Assembly: GCA_030604135.1 (NCBI GenBank) | Contig: JAUVWL010000011.1 | Location: 1-64,000, forward strand | Origin: Burkholderiales bacterium | GTDB lineage: Bacteria > Pseudomonadota > Gammaproteobacteria > Burkholderiales > Burkholderiaceae_C | DNA: 64,000 nucleotides | Direction: 5' to 3' | Shown here: positions 9,126 to 17,895 of the stretch, piece after piece | How the letters are laid out: each line of letters starts with the position of its first letter | Position numbering within the stretch: position 1 is the first letter of the stretch | Program-made: the position numbers and the translations under genes | Notes under the pieces: generated by a model | Seen by the model: the letters and a program-made list of their open reading frames with translations, nothing else | Databases searched by the model: none | Told to the model about the DNA's origin: nothing

Positions 9126-9147
9126 AATATGTTTGATCAAACATATT
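9126..9147. promoter_or_regulatory. 22-bp perfect palindrome, candidate operator between the regulator and fdsGB
   Basis: Each half is AATATGTTTGA and its reverse complement, meeting at TGATCA, with no mismatch over 22 bp. It lies 16 bp from the regulator start and 30 bp from the fdsGB start, so it would overlap both promoters. A TATTAT hexamer at 9144-9149 could be the fds -10 element. The AT-rich site stands out in GC-rich DNA. Its position suggests it is the binding site of the adjacent regulator. Confidence 0.7.
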
Positions 9148-9177
9148 ATGTGCGCACAGGACTGCTACGCTGTTGCC

Positions 9178-10935
9178 ATGAATACCCCCACGAAACACGA
9201 CAGCGCTGTCTCGCCGGGCGCCCGACGCGTTGTGCCGATTGCGGCCGAGCCTGTGCGTCGCCAGCCGCGCTTTCAGCCCAAAGGGCGTCAGGTCCGACCG
9301 GTTGACCGCGAGCGGGTGGATGTGCTGTGTCATGGCCTCGAACCGCGTTCCGATCTGCTGATCGAGCACCTGCACCGGTTGCAGGACGCCGAAGCTGCCT
9401 TGCGCAAAGGGCATCTGGCGGCGCTGGCAGAGCGGCTGCGCCTGAGCCAGGTCGAGGTGTTCGAGGTGGCCAGCTTCTACCACCACTTTCAGGTGGTCGA
9501 AGACGATACCGAGGTATCGGCGACGGTCGTGCGCGTGTGCACGAGCCTGTCCTGCGCCATGGTCGGGGGTGAGTCCCTGCTGGCGGATCTGCAGGCCAGC
9601 CTGGGCCCCCAGGCGCGCGCCGAAGCAGCCCCCTGCATCGGCCTTTGTCATGGCGCGCCGGCCGCCTGTGTCGGGCAGCGTCAGTTGCCGCAGGCCGGTG
9701 TCGCGGCTGTGCAAGACCTGCTGGTCCGGGGTGAAACCGGCCCGCGCGAACTGCCGGCGCCGCTGCCATCCGACCTGCCCCGCTTGCGGCGCCTGCTCTC
9801 GGGCGAACTGACGGCCGAGTCTGTGCTCGCGGAGCTCAAAGCGTCCGCCCTGCGGGGGCTGGGTGGGGCGGGTTTCCCGGCCTGGCGCAAGTGGGAAACC
9901 GTGCGGGCGCAGCCGGGTCCACGCCACCTGGTGGTCAATATCGACGAAGGCGAAGTGGGCACCTTCAAGGACTGGGCGGTGCTCACCGACCCCCAGGCAG
10001 GCGCCCTGCAGATGCTGGAAGGTGCGCTGATCGCGGCGCAGGTGGTGGGCGCCGGACGGGTCTGGCTCTATCTGCGCGACGAGTACCACGACGCGCGCGT
10101 GCACCTGACCCAGGCGCTGGAGCTGCTGCAGTCCGTGCTGACCGGGCTCGGACAGGCCTTCCCTGACTACCAGGCACCCGCCATCGAACTGCGCCGTGGT
10201 GCGGGCGCCTACATCTGTGGCGAAGAATCGGCCCTGATCGAATCGCTCGAAGGCAAGCGCGGCATGCCACGCCTGAAGCCCCCCATCGTGGCCCTGCACG
10301 GGGTCTTCGGACAGCCCACGCTGGCGCACAACCTGGAGTCACTGTGGTGGGTGCCGGTCATTCTGGAGCGGGGGGGCGCCTGGCTGGCGGCACAAGGCCG
10401 GCGCGGGCGCAGCGGCCTGCGCCGCTTCTCCGTCTCCGGTCGCGTCAACCGGCCTGGCGTCCACCTGGCACCCGCCGGTATCACCTTGCGTGAGCTGGTC
10501 GACGAATTCGCGGGAGGCATGGCACCAGGTCATGAGCTGTATGCCTACCTGCCCGGCGGCGCGTCGGGCGGCATCCTGCCCGCCCGCCTGGCCGATGTGC
10601 CGCTGGACTTTGACACCCTGGCCGAGCACGGCTGCTTCATCGGCTCCATGGCGGTGGTGGTGCTCGGCCAGCACGACCGCGCGCGCGATGCGGCGCTCAA
10701 CCTGATGCAGTTTTTCGAACACGAGTCCTGCGGGCAGTGCACACCTTGCCGCGCCGGCACCAGCAAGGCGGTTCAGCTGCTGCAGGCGCCGGTGTGGGAT
10801 GCGGCCCTGCTGGGCGAGTTGTCGCAGGTGATGCGCGACGCTTCCATCTGTGGCCTGGGCCAGGCCGCGCCCAACCCGGTGGACGCGGTGCTCCGTTTCT
10901 TTGCCCATGAAGTCAACGGGGAGGACGCCCGATGA
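9178..10935 (+). CDS. fdsB: NAD-linked formate dehydrogenase, fused gamma-beta subunit (FdsG-FdsB)
   Basis: This 585-aa protein joins two subunits that are separate in classical fdsGBACD systems. Residues ~40-170 are the NuoE/FdsG-like thioredoxin fold with a [2Fe-2S] motif (CTSLSC and CIGLC). Residues ~190-585 are the NuoF/FdsB part, with the FMN/NAD site (GLGGAGFPAWRKWE), YICGEESALIESLEG, and the [4Fe-4S] ligands ESCGQCTPC plus SICGLGQ. It passes electrons from formate to NAD+. The ATG at 9178 was chosen; one at 9148 lies inside the operator region. Its stop overlaps the fdsA start by ATGA. Confidence 0.9.
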   Translation: MNTPTKHDSAVSPGARRVVPIAAEPVRRQPRFQPKGRQVRPVDRERVDVLCHGLEPRSDLLIEHLHRLQDAEAALRKGHLAALAERLRLSQVEVFEVASFYHHFQVVEDDTEVSATVVRVCTSLSCAMVGGESLLADLQASLGPQARAEAAPCIGLCHGAPAACVGQRQLPQAGVAAVQDLLVRGETGPRELPAPLPSDLPRLRRLLSGELTAESVLAELKASALRGLGGAGFPAWRKWETVRAQPGPRHLVVNIDEGEVGTFKDWAVLTDPQAGALQMLEGALIAAQVVGAGRVWLYLRDEYHDARVHLTQALELLQSVLTGLGQAFPDYQAPAIELRRGAGAYICGEESALIESLEGKRGMPRLKPPIVALHGVFGQPTLAHNLESLWWVPVILERGGAWLAAQGRRGRSGLRRFSVSGRVNRPGVHLAPAGITLRELVDEFAGGMAPGHELYAYLPGGASGGILPARLADVPLDFDTLAEHGCFIGSMAVVVLGQHDRARDAALNLMQFFEHESCGQCTPCRAGTSKAVQLLQAPVWDAALLGELSQVMRDASICGLGQAAPNPVDAVLRFFAHEVNGEDAR

Positions 10936-13751
10936 AGACCAACGACCTGCCCCACGAAATGACACCCATTGCGTTCACGCTGGACGGCCAGCCGCAGGAA
11001 GCCCGCCCTGGCGAGACCCTGCTGCAGGTGGCGCAGCGCGTGGGTATTGAACTGCCCCACCTGTGCCACAGCGACCGCCTGGGCAGCCCGGGCAACTGCC
11101 GGGCCTGTGTGGTCGAGATCGAGGGTGAGCGTGTGCTGGCACCATCCTGCTGTCGTGCCCCGCAGACCGGCATGGTGGTGAAAACCGCCAGTGAGCGCGC
11201 GAGCTCGGCCCGAAAAACCGTGCTGGAGTTGCTGCTCAGCGATGCGCCGGACACCACGGCGCTCAGACACGACAGTGAACTGGCGCAGTGGGCAACGAAG
11301 GCCGGCGCTCAACCGGGACGTTACCCAGCCAGACCCGCGGCGGCGCAGGACCTGTCCCACGTGGCCATGGCTGTCAATCTGGACGCCTGCATTCAGTGCA
11401 CCCGCTGCATCCGCGCCTGCCGCGATGTGCAGGGCAACGATGTGCTGGGCCTGGCCTTCCGTGGCGGCGATGCGCAGATCGTGTTCGACCAGGCCGACCC
11501 GATGGGGCAGAGCACCTGTGTGGCCTGCGGTGAATGTGTGCAGGCCTGCCCCACCGGCGCCATCGCCCCGGCCAACGGCGCCTACGCCCGGCCATCGCAG
11601 CAACAGGTCGACTCGGTCTGTCCGTACTGTGGCGTCGGGTGCCAGCTGACCTACCATGTGAGCGACGGGCGCATCGAGCATGTGCAGGGCAAGGCCGGCC
11701 CAGCCAACGAGGAGCGGCTGTGCGTCAAGGGGCGCTTCGGTTTCGACTACGCGCACAGCCCGGACCGGCTGACCCGTCCGCTGATCCGCCGCGAAGGCGT
11801 GGCCAAGGATCCGCTGGCGGTGGTGCACCGGCTGACGCCGGAGCAGGTGCGCGCCCAATTCCGCGAAGCGAGCTGGGACGAGGCCCTGGAAGCGGCCGCG
11901 GCCGGCTTCCGGCGCGCCTTGGCCAGCACCCCTGCCCGGGGTCGGCAGTCTCCGGTGGCCGGCTTCGGCTCGGCCAAGGGCACGAACGAAGAGGCCTACC
12001 TGTTCCAGAAGCTCATCCGAAGCGCCTTCGGCACCCACAACGTGGACCATTGCACGCGCCTGTGCCATGCCTCCAGCGTGGCCGCGCTGATGGAAGGCCT
12101 GGGCTCCGGGGTGGTCAGCAACCCGCTGCGCGATGTGGCGCAGGCCGAGCTCGTCATCGTCATCGGGGCCAATCCGGCGCAGAACCACCCGGTGGGGGCC
12201 AGCTGGATCAAGAACGCCATCCGCCAGGGCACGAAGCTGGTGCTGGCCGATCCGCGGCGCACCGAGCTGGCCCGGCACGCCTGGCGGCACCTGGGCTTCA
12301 AGCCCGGCTCCGACGTGGCCCTGCTCAACGCCATGCTGCACACCATCATTGGCGAAGGTCTGGCCAACACCGCCTACATTGAGGCGCACACGCTCGACTA
12401 CGGACTGCTCAAGGCACACGTGGCCGATTTCAGCCCCGAGGCCATGGCGCCGGTCTGCGGCATCGATGCCGGCACCATCCGCGAGGTGGCGCGGGCCTAC
12501 GCCAGCTCGCGCGCCAGCATGATCTTCTGGGGCATGGGCGTGAGTCAGCACACCCACGGCACCGACAACGCGCGCTGCCTGATCGCGCTGGCCATGGTCA
12601 CCGGCCAGATCGGCAGGCCGGGTACCGGCCTGCACCCGCTGCGTGGCCAGAACAACGTGCAGGGCGCCAGCGATGCCGGGCTCATTCCGATGGTGCTGCC
12701 CGACTACCACCGTGTCAGCGAGCCCGATGCCCGCCATCAGGCCGAGGCCCTGTGGGGCCTGCCACAGGGCACCCTGGGCGAGGAACCGGGCCTGACCGTG
12801 GTCGAGATCATCAACGCCGCCCATGACGGCCAGATCCGCGCCATGCTGATCCAGGGCGAGAACCCGGCCATGAGCGACCCCGATGCGACCCACGCCCGTG
12901 AAGCGTTGGCCCGGCTCGACCACCTGGTGGTGCAGGACATCTTCCTGACCGAGACCGCCAGCCTGGCCGACGTGATCCTGCCGGCCACCGCCTGGCCCGA
13001 GAAGACCGGCAGCGTCACCAACACCGACCGCTGTGTGCAACTGGGTCGCCAGGCCGTGCCCGCACCGGGCGAGACACGGGCCGATGCCTGGATCACCGAA
13101 CAGCTGGCGCGCCGGCTGGGCCTGCCCTGGCATTACGACGTCGCACCCGACGGCAGTGCCACCGATGACGCAGGCGTCGGCATCGGCGCCGTCTTCGAAG
13201 AAATGCGCCAGCTCATGCCGAGCATCGCGGGGCTGTCCTGGGGCCGGCTGCTGCGTGAGCGTGCTGTGACCTACCCGGTGGCCGACGAACAGGACCCCGG
13301 GCAGACGGTGGTGTTCACCGAGGGCTACCCCACCCCCACCGGGCGAGCCCGGCTGGTGCCGGCTGACCTGCGTCCCCCGGCCGAGCAGCCGGACGCCGAA
13401 TACCCGCTGGTGCTGATCACCGGACGGCAGCTGGAGCACTGGCACACCGGCAGCATGACGCGCCGGTCGTTGGTGCTCGATGCGGTCGAACCGGGACCGG
13501 TGCTGAGCCTGCATCCGTCCACGGCTTTTCGGCTGGGGCTGGCCGCGGGGCAGCCGGCGCGCCTGAGCACCCGGCGCGGGGCCATCGAGCTGCCCGTGCG
13601 CCTGGACCAGGGCATGCCCGTCGACACCGTGTTCGTGCCCTTCGCCTACGCCGAGGCCGCCGCCAACCGGCTCACCAACCCGGCACTGGACCCGCAGGGC
13701 AAGATCGCCGAACTCAAGTACGCTGCGGCAGCGCTGGGGCCGATTGCGTGA
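10932..13751 (+). CDS. fdsA: NAD-linked formate dehydrogenase, catalytic alpha subunit (molybdopterin, Fe-S)
   Basis: This 939-aa cytoplasmic subunit oxidises formate to CO2 at a bis-MGD molybdenum centre. Residues ~10-90 are a [2Fe-2S] ferredoxin domain (CHSDRLGSPGNCRAC...CC). Residues ~150-215 hold two [4Fe-4S] clusters (CIQCTRCIRAC, CVACGECVQACP). The catalytic domain begins CPYCGVGCQLTYH (cluster near Mo). The catalytic Cys-His pair is in CTRLCHASSV at about residue 378. The C-terminal domain is of the molybdopterin dinucleotide-binding type. It overlaps fdsGB by ATGA. No fdsC/fdhD or fdsD follows; uspA is next. Confidence 0.95.
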   Translation: MKTNDLPHEMTPIAFTLDGQPQEARPGETLLQVAQRVGIELPHLCHSDRLGSPGNCRACVVEIEGERVLAPSCCRAPQTGMVVKTASERASSARKTVLELLLSDAPDTTALRHDSELAQWATKAGAQPGRYPARPAAAQDLSHVAMAVNLDACIQCTRCIRACRDVQGNDVLGLAFRGGDAQIVFDQADPMGQSTCVACGECVQACPTGAIAPANGAYARPSQQQVDSVCPYCGVGCQLTYHVSDGRIEHVQGKAGPANEERLCVKGRFGFDYAHSPDRLTRPLIRREGVAKDPLAVVHRLTPEQVRAQFREASWDEALEAAAAGFRRALASTPARGRQSPVAGFGSAKGTNEEAYLFQKLIRSAFGTHNVDHCTRLCHASSVAALMEGLGSGVVSNPLRDVAQAELVIVIGANPAQNHPVGASWIKNAIRQGTKLVLADPRRTELARHAWRHLGFKPGSDVALLNAMLHTIIGEGLANTAYIEAHTLDYGLLKAHVADFSPEAMAPVCGIDAGTIREVARAYASSRASMIFWGMGVSQHTHGTDNARCLIALAMVTGQIGRPGTGLHPLRGQNNVQGASDAGLIPMVLPDYHRVSEPDARHQAEALWGLPQGTLGEEPGLTVVEIINAAHDGQIRAMLIQGENPAMSDPDATHAREALARLDHLVVQDIFLTETASLADVILPATAWPEKTGSVTNTDRCVQLGRQAVPAPGETRADAWITEQLARRLGLPWHYDVAPDGSATDDAGVGIGAVFEEMRQLMPSIAGLSWGRLLRERAVTYPVADEQDPGQTVVFTEGYPTPTGRARLVPADLRPPAEQPDAEYPLVLITGRQLEHWHTGSMTRRSLVLDAVEPGPVLSLHPSTAFRLGLAAGQPARLSTRRGAIELPVRLDQGMPVDTVFVPFAYAEAAANRLTNPALDPQGKIAELKYAAAALGPIA

Positions 13752-13760
13752 GGGCAGGGA

Positions 13761-13774
13761 TTGACGCGCCTCAA
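13761..13774 (+). promoter_or_regulatory. Candidate Fnr/Anr box upstream of uspA
   Basis: TTGAC-GCGC-CTCAA matches the TTGAT-N4-ATCAA consensus at 8 of 10 positions. A TAGGAT hexamer at 13797-13802 would put a start at 13809, so the box centre would sit at -41.5, the class-II activator position. Oxygen-regulated usp genes are common in betaproteobacteria. This is inferred from position and consensus only. Confidence 0.5.
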
Positions 13775-13861
13775 GCGATTTGTGCCGTGGCTGCGATAGG
13801 ATAGCCACAGGTTCCGCAACCGCTCCGGATGCGGCCCGCACCCATCAGAAGGAGACCGATC

Positions 13862-14299
13862 ATGTTCAAGAAGATTCTCGTGCCCACCGACGGGTCCGAA
13901 CTCGCCGCCAATGCCGCCCGTTCGGCGGCTGCGCTGGCCAAGTCGCAGTCTGCCCAGGTGGTGGGTGTGTATGTGATCGACCCGTTCCCCTACATCGGCA
14001 TCGGCGATGCCTCGGCTGTGGGCCTGCAGGCCTACCTGGCCGAAGCCAAGAACGCTGCGGGGCAGGCGCTGGAAGCCGTGTCAAAAGCCTGTGAGGCCGA
14101 GGGTGTGCCCTTTGCAGGCGACACCATCGAGCGCAACGTGGTGTACGAGGGCATCCTGGAAACCGCAGACGCCGAAGGCTGTGACCTCATCGTCATGGGC
14201 TCACACGGCCGCCAGGGCGTCAAGGCCCTGATCCTGGGCAGTGTCGCGCAGAAGATCCTGACCCATGCCAAAGTGCCGGTGCTGGTGGTCAAGACCTGA
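13862..14299 (+). CDS. Universal stress protein, UspA family
   Basis: This 145-aa single-domain Usp starts MFKKILVPTDGSELAANA. The ATP-binding motif G-2x-G-9x-G-S is intact near the C-terminus (GSHGRQGVKALILGS), so it is of the nucleotide-binding class. The ATG at 13862 follows AAGGAGA at good spacing. It is a monocistronic gene 110 bp after fdsA, with its own candidate Fnr box, which suggests induction when oxygen falls. Confidence 0.93.
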   Translation: MFKKILVPTDGSELAANAARSAAALAKSQSAQVVGVYVIDPFPYIGIGDASAVGLQAYLAEAKNAAGQALEAVSKACEAEGVPFAGDTIERNVVYEGILETADAEGCDLIVMGSHGRQGVKALILGSVAQKILTHAKVPVLVVKT

Positions 14300-14321
14300 C
14301 GAGCTGATCCAGGGCGGGGCT

Positions 14322-14340
14322 GGCGAAGCCCGGCTTCGCC
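14322..14340 (+). terminator. GC-rich hairpin after uspA, possible terminator
   Basis: GGCGAAGCC and GGCTTCGCC form a perfect inverted repeat around a single C, 22 bp after the uspA stop. There is no long T tract after it (only a short GTTTG), so intrinsic termination is uncertain. Confidence 0.3.
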
Positions 14341-14516
14341 ACCGTTTGGGGTCCGCTGAGAACCTTTGATCCGGGTTCTGTGGATTTGCGTAAGCGGATT
14401 CGCCGCTTGTTACCTTTTGTTGCAGTCGGCCTCGGGTGCAGGCAGGGTGGAGACTACATTCCGCTCCCATGAGCCACACTGCCACCCACTCCCCATCCGA
14501 TTCAGGCAGGTCATGG

Positions 14517-16418
14517 ATGTATCCGGCTGGCAGATGGCTTGCCCTTGTGCCCCTTTCGTTGGCCCTGCTGGCTTGTGGTGGCGCGGAACAGGTCTCCATG
14601 GTACCCGGTGCATCGAGCGAGCGAAGCACTTTGCTGGATGGCTGGTTTGCCGGTGCCAGCGACCACGATATCGACGACGAATCGTTTGACGATGACGAGC
14701 CTTCGCTCGGCGGTGACAACCCGTGGTTGCAACCCGATGACGAGGTCTATGCCAAGTCCGCCTTGGTGGGGGGCGGTGTCACCGCGCAGTCGGTGCCCAA
14801 GTCGACCGGTGGCAATCTGCGCAACACGCCCACCTCCCAGCTGGATGCGGTTCGCCTGGCTCACCAGGCCACGTTCGGGCCCACCGAGAAGCTGGTGCAG
14901 CAGATCCGTCAGCAGGGGCCGGCCCGATGGGTCTCGGCGCAGATGCGAGTCAAGCCCTCCAAGTACACCCAGGGCGGTTCAGACGCCATCCACAAGCACA
15001 CCGATCGCAACCGGGGTTTTTGTACCGGGCGGGGAGACCAGTGCTGGCGCGACTGGTACTCGAGCGCCCCCTTGTTGTGGGACTTCTACCGCAATGCCAC
15101 CACCCGACCCGACCAGCTGCGTCAGCGCGTGGCATTCGCGTTGCAGCAGATGCTGGTGGTTTCCAACCTGGAGGTCGAAGGCACCTACGGGCTGCGCAAT
15201 TACCACAACATGCTGCTCAGTCAGGCCTTCGGCAACTACCGCGACATCTTGCGGCTGGTGACCCTCTCGCCGGTCATGGGTGACTACCTGAACAACGCCA
15301 ACAACGACCCGGTTGCACCCAACGAGAACTATGCGCGAGAGCTGCTGCAACTGTTTGCCGTCGGTACCTGTGAGCTCAACCAGGATGGCAGCCTGCGTGG
15401 CGGCGTTTGTCAGGCCACCTATGACAACGACATGGTCAGGTCCTATGCCTACGCACTGACCGGCTGGACCTATCCTGCCGGTGGTCGCTCGCCCTGGGGC
15501 TGCTGGCCATCCGGCACCAATTGCCGTTACTACAAGGGCAACATGGTGCCCGTCGCTGCGCGCCACAACAGCAACGCGCTTGCTCTGCTGTCCGGAGTCA
15601 GGCTGGAATCTGGGCACACCGCTCCGCAAGCCCTGGAGGCTGTGCTCGACAGCCTGATGAGCCACCCGAACACCGGCCCCTTCGTCGGACGCCACCTGAT
15701 CCAGCAGCTGGTCACCAGCAACCCCAGCCCTTCTTACATACAGCGTGTGGCGCAGGCCTTCCAGACAGGTCGGTACCAGGGCTTCGGGCTGGGGAGACCT
15801 GGCGACATGAAGGCCACCGTGGCTGCCGTCCTGCTGGACCCGGAGGCTCGCACCGAGTCGCCCTCGGTGCAGGCCGGTCGTCTGCGCGAACCCGTTCAGC
15901 TTTTCACCGGTGTGATCAGGGCCTTCAACGGGAAAACCGACGGGGATGCCCTGGGCTGGTGGTGGGGCGAGGACCTGCGCCAGCATGTGTTCCGTCCCCC
16001 CTCGGTATTCAACTTCTACCCCCCTGACTATCCGGTGGCCGGGACCTCGCTGGTGGGCCCCTCGTTTGGCATCCACAACGCCAACGCCGCACTCCAACGG
16101 TTGAACTTCATCAACTACCTGATGTTCTGGGGTGGCTCACAGCCGAATCGGGCGATTCCCAGGGCGGTGGGAACGCAGGTCAACCTGAAGGCCTTTGTCA
16201 AGGACGCAGAGGATGCTGGGCGTCTGGTGGACCGACTGAGCCTGTTGCTGCTGGGCGAAGTTCTGCCGACCGACCAGCGCACGGTGGTCATCAACGCCGT
16301 CAACACCTATGCCGTGCGCACCACGACCAAGGCCGAGCGGACCGAGTCGCTCACCAACCGCGTGCGCCAGGCTGCTTACCTTGTGTTGGCCACCCCGCAG
16401 TACCACCTGACCCGCTGA
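14517..16418 (+). CDS. DUF1800-family secreted lipoprotein
   Basis: The protein is 633 aa from the start chosen here (MYPAGRWLALVPLSLALLAC), which gives a clean lipoprotein signal with the LLAC lipobox. An in-frame ATG at 14469 is an alternative with a longer n-region. The mature N-terminus is acidic and low-complexity. DUF1800 features follow: RLAHQATFGPTEKLVQQIRQQG at about residue 110 and NYARELLQLFAVGTCELNQDG at about residue 265. Family function is unknown. It is 10 nt upstream of the DUF1501 gene, its usual partner, so the two probably act together outside the inner membrane. Confidence 0.85.
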   Translation: MYPAGRWLALVPLSLALLACGGAEQVSMVPGASSERSTLLDGWFAGASDHDIDDESFDDDEPSLGGDNPWLQPDDEVYAKSALVGGGVTAQSVPKSTGGNLRNTPTSQLDAVRLAHQATFGPTEKLVQQIRQQGPARWVSAQMRVKPSKYTQGGSDAIHKHTDRNRGFCTGRGDQCWRDWYSSAPLLWDFYRNATTRPDQLRQRVAFALQQMLVVSNLEVEGTYGLRNYHNMLLSQAFGNYRDILRLVTLSPVMGDYLNNANNDPVAPNENYARELLQLFAVGTCELNQDGSLRGGVCQATYDNDMVRSYAYALTGWTYPAGGRSPWGCWPSGTNCRYYKGNMVPVAARHNSNALALLSGVRLESGHTAPQALEAVLDSLMSHPNTGPFVGRHLIQQLVTSNPSPSYIQRVAQAFQTGRYQGFGLGRPGDMKATVAAVLLDPEARTESPSVQAGRLREPVQLFTGVIRAFNGKTDGDALGWWWGEDLRQHVFRPPSVFNFYPPDYPVAGTSLVGPSFGIHNANAALQRLNFINYLMFWGGSQPNRAIPRAVGTQVNLKAFVKDAEDAGRLVDRLSLLLLGEVLPTDQRTVVINAVNTYAVRTTTKAERTESLTNRVRQAAYLVLATPQYHLTR

Positions 16419-16428
16419 GATTGCCACC

Positions 16429-17868
16429 ATGACGCATTCAACCCAAACGGAAGCCGCTGATCTGTCCCGACGACAGTGGCTCAAGCATGCGAGTGCGCTG
16501 GGGGCGGCCCTTGGAACCGGTTCGCTGGCCGCCCTGGCGCCCCTGACCGCGCACGCGCAGTCGGGCTACCGGGCACTGGTTTGTGTCTTTCTGTATGGGG
16601 GCAATGACGGGGCCAATATGGTCGTACCGACCGACCTGTCGCGTCATCAGGTGTACAGCGGGATCCGCCAGCGCCTGGCCATCCCCCGCGATCGACTGCT
16701 GGGACTGGGAGGCACACAATACGGACTCCATCCGGCAATGGCCCGGTTGCTCCCGGCGTGGAACAGTGGGGATCTGGCACCGGTGTTCAATGTCGGCCCT
16801 CTGGCGCGCCCGCTGACCAAGTCAGGTTACCGCAGCCTGCCATCATCGTCCCCCGATGTGCCGGACAACCTGTACTCGCACTCGGATCAGCAGAACCTGT
16901 GGGAGTCGTCCAGCGCCAGCGTGCTTACCCGCACGGGTTGGGGCGGTCGGGCATCCGCCGCTTTGGGGACGGCCTTGCCGGTGGTGTCGGTGGGCGGCAA
17001 CGGCCGCTTCGGCCTCTCGGCCAACGATGTGCCGCTGGTGCTGCCGGGCCCTGGAGGCATCTTCGGGTTGCAGGGCATGGAGTCCACCTGGCCGCCACAT
17101 ATGGCCCGTCGCAATGCCGTTCAGGCGCTCCAGGCAGGCAACCATGCCAACGCCCTTCTCAATCAGTACGTGGGTCAACAACGCACGGCTTTTGACATGG
17201 CCAACCAGTTGGGCGGGTTGGTCCGTATCCGTCCCGGTGACGACGGTGCGGTGGCGGCCATTGATGCGGCGTTTGCACCCATCACCTCGGGGAACCGCAT
17301 CGACACACCGATCGGGCGGCAGCTCTACCAGGTGGCCAAGCTGGTGCACGGCAACGCGGTACTGGGCGGCAACCGCCAGATCTTTTTCGCCAGCCAAGGG
17401 GGCTACGACACGCATGGCGATCAGGTGGTCAACAACAGCCCCTGGGACGGACAGCACGCCCGGTTGTTGCAGGCGCTGGCCGATGCCATGGCGTGCTTCT
17501 ACAACGCCATGGTGGCGATTGGCATGCGCAACGCCGTGACCCTCTTCACGCAGAGTGACTTCGGACGCACTTTCCGCCCCAACAACAGCCTGGGGACGGA
17601 CCATGCCTGGGGCAACCACCAACTGGTGCTCGGAGGGGCCGTGCAGGGTGGACAGACCTATGGCACCTTCCCTGCGCTGCAATTGGGCAGTGATGACGAT
17701 GTCGGCGTCCACAACTGGGAGCTGCATGGCCGCTGGATACCGACCACCAGCGTCGATCAGTATGCCGCCACCCTGTTGCGCTGGATGGGCGCGAGCGAAG
17801 CCCAGCTCGATTCCGTGCTGCCGAATCTCGTCAATTTCGGCAACGCCCGCAACGTCGGCTTTGTCTGA
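16429..17868 (+). CDS. DUF1501-family Tat-exported protein
   Basis: This 479-aa protein begins with a twin-arginine signal (LSRRQWLKHASALGAALGTGSLAALAPLTAHA). The DUF1501 core, distantly related to the alkaline phosphatase/sulfatase fold, shows VFLYGGNDGANMVVP at about residue 55, SHSDQQNLWES near 150 and DFGRTFRPN...GTDHAWGNH near 370. The DUF1800-DUF1501 gene pair recurs in bacterial genomes, but its biochemical role is not established. The ATG is 10 nt after the DUF1800 stop. Confidence 0.87.
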   Translation: MTHSTQTEAADLSRRQWLKHASALGAALGTGSLAALAPLTAHAQSGYRALVCVFLYGGNDGANMVVPTDLSRHQVYSGIRQRLAIPRDRLLGLGGTQYGLHPAMARLLPAWNSGDLAPVFNVGPLARPLTKSGYRSLPSSSPDVPDNLYSHSDQQNLWESSSASVLTRTGWGGRASAALGTALPVVSVGGNGRFGLSANDVPLVLPGPGGIFGLQGMESTWPPHMARRNAVQALQAGNHANALLNQYVGQQRTAFDMANQLGGLVRIRPGDDGAVAAIDAAFAPITSGNRIDTPIGRQLYQVAKLVHGNAVLGGNRQIFFASQGGYDTHGDQVVNNSPWDGQHARLLQALADAMACFYNAMVAIGMRNAVTLFTQSDFGRTFRPNNSLGTDHAWGNHQLVLGGAVQGGQTYGTFPALQLGSDDDVGVHNWELHGRWIPTTSVDQYAATLLRWMGASEAQLDSVLPNLVNFGNARNVGFV

Positions 17869-17895
17869 GAGGCGCCCGCGCCGCTGAGCGCCGCA

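Noticed and set aside
9148..9180. ATG at 9148 as the start of fdsGB
   Set aside because: It overlaps the TATTAT hexamer and the palindromic operator, has no ribosome-binding site, and would add an unlikely leader peptide. The ATG at 9178 is preferred.
10773..13841. Minus-strand open frame of 1022 codons opposite fdsA
   Set aside because: It mirrors the plus-strand fdsA codon pattern; the translation is rich in Gly/His/Gln/Arg without any domain, while fdsA has all catalytic and Fe-S motifs. It is an artefact of high GC.
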